Origin: Paguma larvata
Lineage: Eukaryota; Chordata; Mammalia; Carnivora; Viverridae
DNA length: 64,000 nt
Assembly: GCA_030068075.1 (NCBI GenBank)
Contig: CM057844.1
Coordinates: forward strand, 930,001-994,000
Direction of reading: 5' to 3'
Notes under the pieces: model-generated
What the model was told of the DNA's origin: nothing
The model's database searches: none
Seen by the model: only the letters and a program-made list of their open reading frames with translations
Translations under genes and position numbers: made by a program
Shown: one piece after another, positions 22,695-35,374 of the stretch
Layout of the letters: each line of letters opens with the position of its first letter
How positions within the stretch are numbered: the first letter of the stretch is position 1

Positions 22695-22745
22695 AGGACA
22701 GTCCCTCAGCCTCAGTTTCCTCATCTGTGAAACTGGCTACCAGTC
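22695..22745 (+). mobile_element. MIR core fragment
   Basis: CAGCCTCAGTTTCCTCATCTGTGAAACTGG is MIR core. Confidence 0.65.
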
Positions 22746-23325
22746 CAGCCTGTATGTCATAACAATGTAGGAGGCCATTGAGAGCCTATCGATAACTTCT
22801 GTAGGGTTTATCTGTGCCAGATTCTGTTCTCAAGGAACCCACAGGCCCTGAAGGTGGCTGCAAGCAGATGAGAATGTGTCAGAAAGCCCCTGCCCTTAGA
22901 GCAACAGCAAGCGGTTCCTGATAGCTGGACTTCCTGGGAAGACCTTCCTTCCGAGGGACCAACTTTCCATTAATTGGCAAGAGCTCCTCTCCATCAGAGG
23001 AGTTATTGACTGAAATGAGAGGACTTTTAGGGCTCAGAGTTCATATAGATGTTCCCAGATTTTGAGCCAAGATATTCCCATTTTGGCTTAAGATGGCAAC
23101 AGGGGCTGCATATGGGATGGCACAGACATCTGCCTTTCTGGGAAATGGTTTTTGTGGACATCACAGACTTCTTGTTACATCCATGAGTACCAAATATTCA
23201 GGGGCAGGCTGCCTCTGCCACAGTTGAGGTGAATGGGAGGGGGCTGATCTTGGTCCTTGAGTTGTAAGAACCTCGGGGCTGTTTGGAAGCAGAATTACTG
23301 AGGGCAAACATTCACTGGCTTGGAG
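22746..23325. other. Single-copy sequence
   Basis: Holds TCCTCTCCATCAGAGG at 22985-23000, a 16-mer also present at 10893-10908. No gene. Confidence 0.35.
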
Positions 23326-23329
23326 AATA

Positions 23330-24719
23330 TAAGACAAATAGATAAATGGAACAGAATAGAGAGCCTCGAAATAGAGCCTCATAAGTAGTCAGCTGATCTT
23401 TGACAAAGGAGCAAAGGCAATGAAATGAGGCAAAGATAGTGTCTTTACCAACTGGTATTGGAACAACTGAACATCAATATGCAAATAAATAAATCTAGAC
23501 ACAGACCTTACACCCTTCACAAAAGTTAACTCGAGATGGGTCACAGACCTGGATGTAATGTCAAAAACTATAAAACTCCCAGAAGACACCATAGAAAACC
23601 CGTATGACCTTGGATATGGTGATCGCTATCTAGATACAATGCCAAAGGCATGATCCATGAAAGAAATAACTGATATGGTGAATTTCATTAAAGTTAGAAA
23701 CTTCTGCTCTGTGAAACACTCCATCAAGAGAATGAGAAGAGAAGCCACAGACTAAGAGAAAATATTTGTGAAAGACACATCTGATAAAGAACTGTAATCC
23801 AAAATATGCAAAGAGCTCTTCCAAGTCAAGAATAAGAGAACAAATAACCCAATTAAAAAATGGGCCAAAGACTTTAACAGACACCTCACTGAAGAAAATG
23901 TACTGATGCCAAATAAGTATATAAAAAGATGCTCCATGTTATGTTCATCAGATAAATGCAAATGAAAACAACAATGGGATACCACTGCTCTCCTATTAGA
24001 ATGGTCAAAACCCAGTAGACAGCACCAAGTACTGGAGAGGATATAGAGCAAAAGGAACTCTCACTCACTGCTGGTGGGGATGCAAAATGGTACAGCCATA
24101 TTGAAAGACAGTTCAGTAGTTTCCTACAAAACTAGAAATATTTTTATCATATGATCATTTGTGCTCCTTGGTATTTACACAAGGAAGTTGAAAACTTATG
24201 TCTACACAAAAACTTGCACATGGATGTTTACAGCAGCTTTATTCATCATAACCAAAACTTAGAACAGCCAGGATGTCCTTCAGTAGGTGAATGGATAAAT
24301 AAACTGTGATGCATCCAGACGATGGAATATTATTCAGCAATAAAAAGAAATGAGCTATCAAGCCATGAAAAGACAGGGATGAAATTCAGATGCATATTAT
24401 TAAGTAAAGGAAATCAATCTGAAAAGGCTATATGCTGTGTAATTCCAACTATACGACATTCTGGAAAAGGCAAAACTGCAGAGACAGTAAAAGGATCGGT
24501 GGTTTCCAGGGGTGAGATGGGGGAAGGAGAGATGAATACAAAGTGCAGAGGATTTAGGACTTCGTATGATGCTATAATGGTGGATACATGTATTACATTT
24601 GTCCAAACATGAACCATGGTGTAATCCCTTTAGAGGGGAGGCTGTGTATGTGTGAGGGCAGGAGATATTTGGAAAAACTCTGTACTTTCAATTTTGCTAC
24701 TTTGAAGAAATAAAGTCTT
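23330..24719 (+). mobile_element. 5'-truncated old L1 (ORF2 end and 3' UTR)
   Basis: Starts in ORF2 (AAATGGAACAGAATAGAGAG) and proceeds through GAATATTATTCAGCAATAAAAAG to the AATAAAGTCTTTAAA end. Many stops; inactive. Confidence 0.88.
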
Positions 24720-24731
24720 TAAATAACTTTA

Positions 24732-24936
24732 ATTTTTTTATGTTTAATGTTATTTTTGAGAGAGAGAGAATGAACACAAGTGGAGGAGGAGCAGAGAGAG
24801 AGATAGGGACAGAGAATCTGAAGCAGACTCCATGCTGACAACAGACAACCTGATGTGGGGCTTGAACCCATGAACTGCAAGACCATGGCCTGAGCCAAAG
24901 TTGGATGTTCAACCAACTGAGCCACTCAGGTGCCCC
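24732..24936 (-). mobile_element. CAN SINE
   Basis: Inserted at the 3' end of the L1. Target duplication TAAATAACTTTA at 24720-24731 and 24937-24948. Confidence 0.92.
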
Positions 24937-24948
24937 TAAATAACTTTA

Positions 24949-25514
24949 GATAAAGTCTTTAAAATACTTAATTGGTTCAGTTACACCCAGATATCATTCC
25001 TGTTGAATTAATGCTGTTGCCAGTGTTGTGTGAGTTCATGGTATCTTTCCTTTCACTCCCACCCTTGAGGACAAGGTTGTTTTCTGAAAACCTTTAGAGG
25101 TATTGGACAGTAAAGAGTGGGGATGTCTGGGGGTATATGGTTGGCAGATAGTTCAAGATGGGGGCTGCTGGCTTGCAAGGCTGCCTTCTGGATCTTCCAG
25201 CAGAGGATACTGAAACTGGGGCTGGTTTGAGTTGAATGGGTAGAGCAAACTCATTTCAGATGAAACAAGTTCTTTCTGGGGCAGGCCTAGGGCAGGCTAT
25301 GGGTGACAGCCAAGGGGAGCTTCCAGGGCTTTCTTCTCTTGCCTAGCACCTCATTGGCACTGGTGGAGAACCTGTGAATTGTGTAGGGCAGCCCATTCTC
25401 CAGTGCCTCTCAAGTGGGTCCCTGGGGCAAGTGATACAGGAGCAGTCAGCAGGCATTGTACTGTCACAGGATTGGTTCTGGGGTCAAATACAGATTACAG
25501 TGGCTCTTGACCAG
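24949..25514. other. Single-copy sequence, nothing recognised
   Basis: No gene or repeat recognised. Confidence 0.3.
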
Positions 25515-25905
25515 TGCTTCTCTGACCAGCAACAGTAGCTCCCGGGAGCTGGTCAAAAATGCAAATGGTGGGGCGCCTGGGTGGCTCAGTCGGTTAAGCG
25601 GCTGACGTCGGCTCAGGTCATGATCTCGAGGTCTGTGAGTTTGAGCCCCGCGTCGGGTTCTGTGCTGACAGCTCAGAGCCTGGAGCCTGATTCAGATTCT
25701 GTGTCTCCCTCTCTCTCTGCCCTTCTCTTGCTCACGCTCTGTCTCTATGTCTCAAAAATAAATGTTAAAAAAATTAAAAAAAAAAAAAAAAGAAACGCAA
25801 ATGGTGGGCCAACTCCAGGCCTACTGAATCAGATACTGAAGGAGTGGGGATGCCTATATTCTTGCTAAAGTCTGAGATCCTCTGCTGTGAACCAAGGTTG
25901 GGCTG
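25515..25905 (+). mobile_element. MER5-type hAT element split by a SINE
   Basis: GGGAGCTGGTCAAAAATGC lies left of the SINE and CAGGCCTACTGAATCAGATAC lies right; together they follow MER5 order. Confidence 0.7.
25571..25792 (+). mobile_element. CAN SINE, close to consensus
   Basis: Clean felid head at 25571 and a long A tail. The target duplication AAATGCAAATGGTG (25557-25570) and AAACGCAAATGGTG (25793-25806) differs by one base. This is one of the youngest-looking copies here. Confidence 0.95.
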
Positions 25906-26109
25906 AGCCCTTGGGGCCAAATGCAGCTGAGGCTGTTTTGTAAATAAAGTTTTATTGGGACACAGCCCCACCCACTCACTTACATGTCATCTGCTGCCAC
26001 TTTCACTCTTCAACCCCAGAGTGATTGTGACAGAGGCTGTGTGGGACACAACACTAAAATATTTACGATCTGGTCCCTTACAGAAAAACATGGCTGACCT
26101 TGATTCTCA
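25906..26109. mobile_element. DNA-transposon-derived repeat, probably hAT/Charlie type
   Basis: GTAAATAAAGTTTTATTGGGACACAGCC and ACTAAAATATTTACGATCTGG match a widespread mammalian repeat; subfamily not certain. Confidence 0.55.
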
Positions 26110-26275
26110 GCCTAAGCTGCACATCAGGATCACTCCAGGGAAGTAAAAAGAGCCACTGAAGCCAGTATCCAAGCCCGGAGATCCTGATTCGGTTGGTGTG
26201 GGGATGCTGCTGGGATTTTGAAAACCTCCCCAACTGATTGAATGCACAGCCATACTTGTAAGACCCATGGCTTCA
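26110..26275 (+). mobile_element. MER5-type hAT transposon fragment
   Basis: CACATCAGGATCACTCCAGG and later CCTGATTCGGTTGGTGTGGGG are in MER5 order. Confidence 0.6.
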
Positions 26276-27144
26276 GACCAGTGTTTGTTTTCAAGGTTTG
26301 CAATCTGCTCAGCCTTTCTCAGCCAGCTTTGCTCACATCCCATCCCCAGCCGGCTCACTCTTCCCAACACAGGCTGGGGGAATGGTGGTTTCCTTTCCTT
26401 CTCTCAGAGTTGTGCCAGTTCTTAAGCATGGTGAGCGCTTGGGCTCCATGAGCTACATCCCAGCAGTGCCTGTACTCACAAAAGCAGTGGCTCTCCTGTG
26501 AGAAGGGCTACCTTGCAGCTTCCAGCCTGTAGTTTGGGCCATGTGTCTCTAAGGGGTGGGAGAGCTGGTTTGACGGCAGCATGGGTGCTGATGGGAGCAT
26601 GGTACCTGGATATGCTTCTGCTTGAGGGTTCCAGCACACAGGGAACAACAGTGCACCAGCTAGGGAAGATGAGCAGGCAGCTCTTGGGCCCAGCAATTTA
26701 CACAGGTACTGAGTGCAACAGGTCATCCAAGAGGAATATACCATTTCTCATGCTCTATTAGTTGAGGTTCACACTAACTTGTTTCTAAAATAAACTATCC
26801 CTTTTATTGTCACGAGAGAGGAAATCGTTCAGTGCATGAAATTTAAAAACTAAAATTTAGATCAAATAAGAAACGAGAAATCACTCACCACTCAGAGAAA
26901 AATCCCTGTTAAAATGTTGGTATGTATCCTAGTCCTTATTCCAAAATTGAACCCTGTACAAAATTCAGTTACTTCGCAATAGCTCTGGGAGGTTGGTGGG
27001 GGTGGATGATCTCATCTTAGCAGGTTGAGGAGGAGAGTCAGCCCTGAGGGTAAATGTGAAGGTGAAGTGTGCAGGGTTAAGTAGGTATCTGGATAATCAA
27101 CTTTGGGAGATATAAAATCACTCATCTGTGATCTAACCTCCACC
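26276..27144. other. Single-copy sequence, nothing recognised
   Basis: The 26780-26950 stretch is AT-rich and may be a very old repeat, but I cannot name it. Confidence 0.3.
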
Positions 27145-27270
27145 CGGGGACTTGCTAACATGCAGATTCCGGCCTCTGGGCTGGACCTGAGAGTGTGTGC
27201 ATTTCTAACGAGTTCCCCAGGGCAGCCCATGTTGCTGGCCTGTGGGCCACACTAGAGTACCAGGGACTAG
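27145..27270 (+). mobile_element. MER5-type hAT transposon fragment
   Basis: GGACTTGCTAACATGCAGATTCC and TGCATTTCTAACGAGTTCCCC are MER5 text. Confidence 0.7.
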
Positions 27271-28626
27271 AGAAGAATTGAGAAAATCCAGCTGAGCTGT
27301 GTGCTCCATGTTCTTGTGGTGCTATGGTGTGAGATGGGGAGGGAGTTCACATCTACTTAAATGTCTGCCCTCGACCTTTCAATACTGAACTTGGAAAGTG
27401 TTTTATTAGGAAAAAAGTTCCATGGAAGAATTTCACTGTTTTCAGACTAGAATACTGGCTCTCTGGGAAAATTCCTTCCTTGTCAAGGATAAATATATCA
27501 GGCTTCTCACTCCGAAGCATCTTCTCAGCTTCTAGGGTGCCTGTTCTCCCACTTCTATGAGAGGAGTGCACCTGTGCCCCAGCTGGGCGGGCAGACCCAC
27601 TTTCTCTCCCCATAGGCCTTCGCGTAGCCCCTGATCTTGAGAGAAGAAGGAATGAGCTTGCAAAAGAAAAGTTGTGGTTTTCTGACTTAAAAAAGCAGGA
27701 GGTGAGTGCAGGCAGGCTGAGTTGGCTGCCACAGCAAAATGCCTCATCCCCAGCAGTTGCAGGTGAGAAGTCCCTCCTAGTTGCCTCTATGGAAGAATGA
27801 GCTCACGATGTGAAGTGCAGGGTGGCTTCATAAACAGGGCCTGAAATGTCTTTTCCTCCAGCAAAATACATTTTCCCAGAAAACATAATTACACTGCCAA
27901 AACCACTCCAAGCAGCTTGAAGATAAGAGCACCACAAAATGGAATGAGGCCGTTGGTTTTATCTAAAGAAAAATCTGGAGAATTCAAAATGGCTTAATTG
28001 CACAGCTATGAAACAGCTCCTAAATCTGGGAAGTTAGAGCTGTTTTGTTACCAATATTTCCTTTCAGTGTGCTGAGCCCCCCTTCCTCATTGTGGGTGGC
28101 ATGTGTGAGGTTTGGCTGTCTTTTCTCCTTTAGTTTGATGGTGACCATTTTCGGCCTGGCTGCAGGAGCATAATTCCTGCCTGCCTGGGTTTATGGAGCA
28201 GCTTCTCCAGGGGGCAATCTGCCCCGGAGATGCTGGTCCTGGTCTGGGGGAATGGATTCCGTTCCTCAAGGACCCTGAACTGCTGAGGATCCTCCCAACC
28301 AGTCCAGCCCCAGGGCCTTTGCTAGAACAAAGAGACTTAGTATGGAAGACAAATGTGGACTCGATTGTATGTAGTGCTTGAGACCCTGTGAGTGGGGGCA
28401 GCAATTTACCCCAGGAGCATCAGACTTTAAAGTCTGACTTAGCCAAGCCCTCTGTTTTCCCTGTCCTCTCCTGAGTGGGCCCTGGCCTAGAGGCCTGCAC
28501 ATGGAGGTAGCATGGGGCAGGGATTCTTCTGAAACCTTTTGTGTTCTCGCTCATCAGTTTGGGTGGGTAACAAGTGCACCCACCATGTTCATCATTTTAT
28601 CAACACTTTCAGTAAGCGAGATACTT
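27271..28626. other. Single-copy sequence including a possible conserved noncoding element
   Basis: The part at 27840-28080 is repeat-free and AT-rich (AAAACATAATTACACTGCC, GGCTTAATTGCACAGC) and looks like a candidate enhancer. This is a visual impression only. Confidence 0.3.
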
Positions 28627-28826
28627 GGGGTGCCTGGGTGGCTCAGTCAGTTAAAGCGTCTGACTTCAACTCAGGTCATGATCTCTCAGTTTCATGAGTT
28701 TGAGCCCCATGTTGGGCTCTGTGATGACAGCATGGAGCCTGGAACCTGCTTTGAGTTCTGTGTGTGTCTCTCTTTGCCCCTTCCCTACTCATATTCTGTC
28801 TCTCTCTAAAATAAATATTAAAAAAA
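28627..28826 (+). mobile_element. CAN SINE
   Basis: GGGGTGCCTGGGTGGCTCAG head, CT-rich end, A tail. AAGCGAGATACT on the left and ATAAGATACT on the right suggest a short, decayed target duplication. Confidence 0.92.
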
Positions 28827-29269
28827 TAAGATACTGATGAGTGCACCCCTCTGGTTTTCCTGGTATGGAAGCCCCCTCTGTTCTTATACCATTATATTTA
28901 GAAGAGTTGACCATATTCCTGAAACACTCAACACTGAGTGCAAATTGGCAAGCCTGCTGGGAGTCAGCACCAAAGGCACCACACTGCAACCTGCTTTACA
29001 CTATGGACTTGGACTTTTCCTGGTCCTAACACAGAATCATCTTTTTGAAGATTTTGTTTCTTGCTCATAACTTTTAGGACAGTCTAGCTCTCAGGAAGAG
29101 GAATCAACCACTCTGGAGGAATTAACGACTTAACTGAGATTTTATTCTTTACAACTGGTACTAATTTTTAAGATTATGAAATATTTCAAATGTACAGAAA
29201 ATCAATAGAGTACCATAAGCACCTGTACATCTACCACCCAGGTTCAACCAATGGGCATCATTTGCTTCA
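28827..29269. other. Mostly single-copy sequence
   Basis: 29150-29269 (AAGATTATGAAATATTTCAA, CATCTACCACCCAGGTTC) resembles an ancient L1-related repeat; class uncertain. Confidence 0.35.
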
Positions 29270-29281
29270 GATTACATATTT

Positions 29282-29503
29282 AAATTTTTTTAATGTTTAT
29301 TTATTTTTGAGAGAGAGAGAGAGGCAGAGTGCAAGTGGGGAAGGGTCAGAGAGAGAGACACACACACACAGAATCTGAAGCAGGCCTCCAGGCTCTGAGC
29401 TGTCAGCATACAGCCTGACACGGAGCTTGAATTCATGAACTGCAAGATCATGACCTAAGCCAAAGTTAGATGCTTAACCAACTGAGCTACCCAGGTGCCC
29501 CTG
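29282..29503 (-). mobile_element. CAN SINE
   Basis: Target duplication GATTACATATTT at 29270-29281 and 29504-29515, perfect over 12 bases. Confidence 0.95.
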
Positions 29504-29519
29504 GATTACATATTTTTTA

Positions 29520-30070
29520 AAGAAGTAAAACGTCACAGCTGAAGAAACCATCAACAAAGCTAGAAGACAACCTATAGAATAGGAGAATATATTTGCAAAT
29601 AATATGTGCAATAAAGGATTAATATCCAAAAATATATAAAGAACTTATACAACTCAACACCAAAAAAATAAATAATTCAATTTTAAAAATCCAAATAAAA
29701 TAATCTAATTAAAAATGACATGAATGCACATTTTTCCAAAGAAGACATACAGATGGCCGACAGACAACATGAAAAGATGTTAACCACAACAAGTTATCAC
29801 CTTATACCTGTCTGAAGCCTAGAATAAAAAAGACAAGAAGTAACAAGTAATGGGGAGGATGTGGAGAAAAAGGCACTCTCATGCACTGTTGGTGGGAATG
29901 CCACTGTAGAAAACAGTATGGAAGTTTCTTTAAAAATTAAAAATGGAAGTACCATATGATTCAGTTATTCAATTACTGGGTATTTACCAAAAGTAAACAA
30001 AAATGCGAATTTGAAAATATAAATGCACCCTTATGTTTATTTCATCATTATTTATAGCCAAGACATGAAA
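29520..30070 (+). mobile_element. L1 fragment, ORF2 3' region
   Basis: Text such as GATTAATATCCAAAAATATATAAAG and GTTGGTGGGAATGCC is ORF2 end. It stops abruptly at about 30070, where sequence from the middle of an L1 ORF1 begins in the same orientation. Confidence 0.8.
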
Positions 30071-30635
30071 TCAGTGCTATAGAAGATAAAATTACAGAAA
30101 ATAATGAAGCTCAAAAGAAGAGAAGAAAGTTATTGGATCATAAATGTAGATTTGGAGAACTTAGCAATTCCTTAAAGTGTAATAATATTCCTATCATAGG
30201 AGTCCCGGAAGAAGAATAAGGGAGAAAAATGACAGAACTTTTATTTGAGCAAATTTATAGCTTAAAACTTCCCTAACCTGGGGAAGGAAACAGACATCAA
30301 AATCCAAGAGCCATAGAGAATTCCCAACAAGTTCAACAAAAACTGATCCACATCAAGATATATTGTATTCAAATTCACAAAATACACAAATAAGAAAAGA
30401 ATCTTGAAAGCAACCAAGAAAAAAGATTCTTTAACCTACAATGGAAGACAGAAACTTCACAGGCCAGAAGGGAGTTGCATGATACATTCAATGTGCTGAA
30501 TGGGAAAAATATGCACACAAGAATACTTTATCCAGCAAGGCTGTCATTCAGAATAGAAGGAGAGATAAAGAGTTTCCAAGAACAACAAAAACCAAAGGAG
30601 TTCATAACCACCAAACCAGCCCTACAAGAAATATT

Positions 30636-30851
30636 TTTAAAAAGTATTCTCATTTATTTATGAGAGAGGGAGAGTCAGAGTGCAAGCAGGGGAGGGGCAG
30701 AGAGAGGGAGATACACAGAATCTGAATCAGGCTTCAGGCTCTGAGCTGTTAACACAGAGCCTGATGTGAGGCTTGAACTCATACACCATGAGTTCATGAC
30801 CTGAGCCAAAGTCTGATGCTTATCCAACTGAGGCACCTAGGCACCCCCTTG
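30636..30851 (-). mobile_element. CAN SINE in L1 ORF1
   Basis: Target duplication CAAGAAATATT at 30625-30635 and 30852-30862. Confidence 0.93.
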
Positions 30852-32540
30852 CAAGAAATATTAAAGGGGACTCTTTGAGTGGGAAAGAAATACAAAGAAA
30901 TACTCTTTGAGTGGGCAACAAAAAAAACTAGAAAGGAACAGAGAATGTCATTGGAAAAACCAGTTTTACAGCTAACAGAATGGCACTAAATTCATATCTT
31001 TAAACAATCACTCTGAATGTAAATGGACTAAATGCCCCAATCAAAAGACACAGGGTATCAGAACGGATATAAAACCAAGATCCATCTACATGTTGTTACA
31101 AGAGACTCATTTTAGACCCAAAGTCACCCGCATATTGAAAATGAGGAGATGGAGAACCAAAAATCATGCTAATGGAGGTCAAAAGAAAGCTGGAGTAGCC
31201 ATATTCATTTTAGGCAAGCTAGATCTTAAACCAAAGACTCTAACAAGAGATGAAGGGAACCATATCATAATTAAGGGTCTATCCATCAAGATCTAACAAT
31301 TGTAAATATTTATGCTCCCAACTTGGAACACCCAAATATATAAATCAATAAGAAACATAAAGAAACTCATTGATAATAATACAATAATAGTAGGGGACTT
31401 AACATACCACTTATAGCAATGGTCAAATCATGTAAGCAGAAAATCAACAAGGAAACAATGGTTTTGAATGACGCACTGGACTGGATGAACGTAACAGATA
31501 TATTCAGAACATTTCATCTTAAAGCAGCAGAATACACATCGTTTTCATGTGCACATGGAGCATTGTCCAGAATAGATCATGTACTGGATTACAAATCCAG
31601 TCGTCAATAAGCGCAAAAAGATTGAGATCATACCATGCATATTTTCAGGCCACAGCACTATGAAATTTGAAGTCAACTACAAGAAAAAAATTGGAAAGAC
31701 CACAAATACATGGAGGTTAAAGAACATCCTACTATAAATGGGTGAGTTGACAAGGAAATTAAAGAAGAAATAAAAAAATACATGGAAGCAAATGAAAATG
31801 AAAACACAACAGTACAATACCTTTGGGATGCAGCAAAGGTGTTCCAAAGAGGAAAGTATATTGCAATACATGTCTACATAAGAAGCAATTAAAGTCTGAA
31901 ATACATAACCAAACCTTACCCCTAAAGGAGCTAGAAAAGGAACAGCCGATAAAGCTTAAAGCAGAAGGGAAATAATAATTATTACAGCAGAAATAAATAA
32001 TATAGAAACAAAGAAACCAGTAGAGCAGATTAACAAAACAATACAAAGAATTATAAGAGAATACTATGAGAAATTATATGTCAACAAACTGGGCAATCTG
32101 GAAGAAATGGAAAAATTCTTAGAAATATACAAACTAGCAAAAACTGAAACAGGAAGAAATAGAAAATTTGAATAGATCCATAACCAGCGAAGAAAATGAA
32201 TCAGTAATCAAACAAACAAAATTCCAGGGCCAGATGGCTTCCCAGGGGAATTCTACCAGACATTTAAGGAAGAGTTAACACCTATTCTTCCCAAACTTTT
32301 CCAAAATATATAAATGGAAGGAAAGCTTCCAAACTCCTTCTACAAGGTCAGCATTATCATGATTCCAAAAACACAAAAAGACCCACCTAAAAAGGACAAT
32401 TCTAGGCCAAAATTCCTGATAAACCTAGTTGCAAAAATCTTATCAAGATACTAGCAAATCAAATTCAACAGTACATTAAAAGAATTATTCACCACAATCT
32501 AGTGGGACTTATTCTTGGGCTGCAGGGATGGCTCAATATT

Positions 32541-32695
32541 AACATAAAATAAGAGACTCTCAAAGACTCAGAACAAACTGAGGGGAGAGGGAGGCCTGGA
32601 AGGGGGGAGAGTAGGTGATGGGCACAGAGGAAGGCACTTGTTGGGATGAGCACTGGGTGTCGTATGGAAACCAATTTGACAATAAATTATTAAAA
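32541..32695 (+). mobile_element. Short young L1 3' UTR insertion
   Basis: AGAGACTCTCAAAGACTCAG through to CCAATTTGACAATAAATTATT is L1 3' UTR, sitting where ORF2 should read CTCAATATTCACAAATC. AATATT at 32535-32540 and 32696-32701 is the short duplication. Extreme 5' truncation to about 155 bases. Confidence 0.8.
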
Positions 32696-35374
32696 AATAT
32701 TCACAAATCAGTTGAAGTGATACACCACATTAATAACAGAAATGATAATAACCCTATGATCCTGTCAATAGATGAAGAAAAAGCATTTGACAAAATACAG
32801 CATCCATTCTTGATAAAAACCCTTAACAAAGTAGTAATGATAGAACATACCTCAATATCATAAAGGCCATATACCAAAGACTCACAGCTAATATCATCTT
32901 CAGTGGGGGAAAACAGAGCTTTTCCTCTACAGTCAGGAATAGGACAGGGATGCCCTCTCTCACCATTGTTATTTAACACAGTACTAGATGTCTTAGCCTC
33001 AGCAGTCAGACAATAAAAAGAAATAAAAGGCATCCAAATTGGCAAGGGAAGAAGTCAAACTTTCAGTATTTTCAGATGACATGATACTCTATGTAGAAAA
33101 CCTGAAAGACTCCACCAAAAAATTTCTAGAGCTAATACATGAATTCAGCAAATCTGCAGGATATAAAATCAATGTACAGAAATCTGTTGCATTTCTGTAC
33201 ACCAATAACGAAGTAGCATAAAAAGAAATAAAGGAATCAAAACCATTTATAATTGCACCGAAAACCATAAGATACCTAGGAATAAACCTAACCAAAGATG
33301 TAAAAAACTGTACTCTAAAAACTATAGAAAATGGTAAAACATTCCATGCTCATGGATTGGAATAACAAACATTGCTAAAATGTCTATAGTATCAAAAGCT
33401 ATCTACACGTTTAATACAATCCCTATCAAAATACCATTGGCATTTTTCACAGAACTAGAACAAACTATCCTAAAATTTCTGTGGAACCACAAAAGATGCC
33501 AAATAGCTTAAGCATTCCTGAAAAAGAAAAATAGAGCTGGAGACATCACAGTTCCAGACTTCAAACTATATTACAAAGCTGTAGTCACAAAATAGTATGG
33601 TGTTGGAACAAAAACAGACACATAGGTCAATGGAACAGAATATAAAACCCAGAAATAGACCCATGACTATATGGTCAAGTGGGAAAAAGACAGTCTCATC
33701 AACAAATGGTGTTGCGAAAACTGGATGGCAGCAAGCAAAATAAAACTGGACACTTACGCCATACACAAAAATGAATTCAAAATGGATGAAAGACCTAAAT
33801 ATGAGACAGGAAGCCATCAAAATCCTATAGGAGAACACGGGCAGCAACCTCTTTCATTTTGGCTTCAACAGTTTCTTACTAGACATGTCACCAGAGGTAA
33901 GGGAAACTAAAGTGAACATGAACTATTGGACTTCCATGAAGATAAAAATCTTCACAGTGAAGGAAACATTCAACAAAACTAAAGGGCAGCTTACAGAATG
34001 GAGAAGATATTTTCAGATGACATATCTGATAAAGGGTTAATATCCAAAATTTATAAAGACTATATCAAACTCAACACCCCACAACCAAAAAATCTAGTTA
34101 TGAAACAGGCAGAATACATGAATTGAAATTTTTCCAAAGAAGACATCCAGATGGCTAACAGACACATGGAAAGATGCTCAACATCACTCATCCTCAGGGA
34201 AATACAAATCAAACCCATGAGGAGATAGCACCTCACACCTGTCAGAATAGCTAAAGTTAACAACACAGGAAACAACAGATGTTGGTGAGGATGTGGAGAA
34301 AGGCGAACTTTCTTACATATTGGTGGGAACGCAAACTGGAGCAGCCACTCTGGAAAACAGTATGGAGTTTCCTCGAAAATTTAAAAATAAAACTACCCTA
34401 TGACCCAGCTATTGCACGACTAAATATTTACCAAATGGACATAAAAATACAGATTTGATATTTATAGCAACATTATTAAAAACAGCCAAACTATGGGAAG
34501 ACCCCAAATGCCCACTGACTGATGAATGGATAAAGAAGATTAATGGAATATTATTCAGCCATCAAAAATTGAAATCTTACTATTTGCAATGATGTGGATG
34601 GAGCTAGAGTGCCTTAGGCTAAGGTAATTAAGTCCATTAGAGAAAGACAAATGCCATATGATTTCACCCATGTGTAGAATTTAAGAAACAAAACAGATGA
34701 ACATTTGGGAGCGGGAAAATGAGAGAGAGAGAGGAGAAACAAACCACAAGAGGCTCTTGAAGATAGAGAACAAACTGAAGGTTGAAGGAAGGAGGTAGGT
34801 GGGGGATGGGCATTAAGAAGAGTACTTGTTATGATGAGTACTGGGTGTTATATGTAAATGATGAATAACTAAATTCTACTCCTGAAGGCAATTTTAAACT
34901 ATATGTTAACTAACTAGAGTTTAAGTAAAAATTTGCAGAAAAAAAACTCCAAAACTCTCCTCCTTTATCATTTCCATCTCCATTCTTTCAGTTGTTGATT
35001 TTTCCAAATTGCATCTTTATACATCGTGTGTCCAAAATGTAAACTAATATATCATTTAATGGATTAGTTTCTAAAAATATGTAGAAAACAATATCTGCAG
35101 TTACAAAGTTAAAATAATATTTGTTTTTAGAACAATAATTGTTTTTGTGTAGAAAACAAAACCTGGAGTTATACTCCACTGTTACAATAATATAAGCTTT
35201 TATAATTGACCATGTATTTACATTTACTGAGATATTTATTTCTTCATATAGACTTTGAGTTACTCTTTAGTGTGTTTTCATTTCAGTCTGCAGGACGATC
35301 TTTAACATTTCTTACAGGGAATGTATAGGACAGTTTTTTCAGATATAGATAGGATCCTTCGTTGATTATGTTTT

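Larger units (their letters stand above)
30071..34945 (+). mobile_element. Decayed L1 (partial ORF1, ORF2, 3' UTR)
   Basis: L1 retrotransposon body on the plus strand. ORF1 lacks its 5' part: its C-terminal domain is readable at 30475-30663 (ILYPARLSFRIEGEIKSF). ORF2 follows from about 30960: endonuclease text LLQETHF near 31090, reverse transcriptase blocks [20 protein letters not shown] (32757-32820) and [12 protein letters not shown] (33069-33104; the usual FADD box is altered), and C-terminal text to about 34560. The 3' UTR with a GA run ends near 34945. Stops and frameshifts break every domain, so it cannot move. It is interrupted by a SINE (30636-30851) and an L1 3' scrap (32541-32695). 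Confidence 0.9.

Noticed and set aside
25571..25792. Stand-alone tRNA-Lys gene
   Set aside because: The tRNA-like head is part of a SINE with CT-rich body, A tail and target duplication.
30071..34945. Intact, mobile L1
   Set aside because: Stops and frameshifts in every domain, a missing 5' end and two insertions rule out activity.
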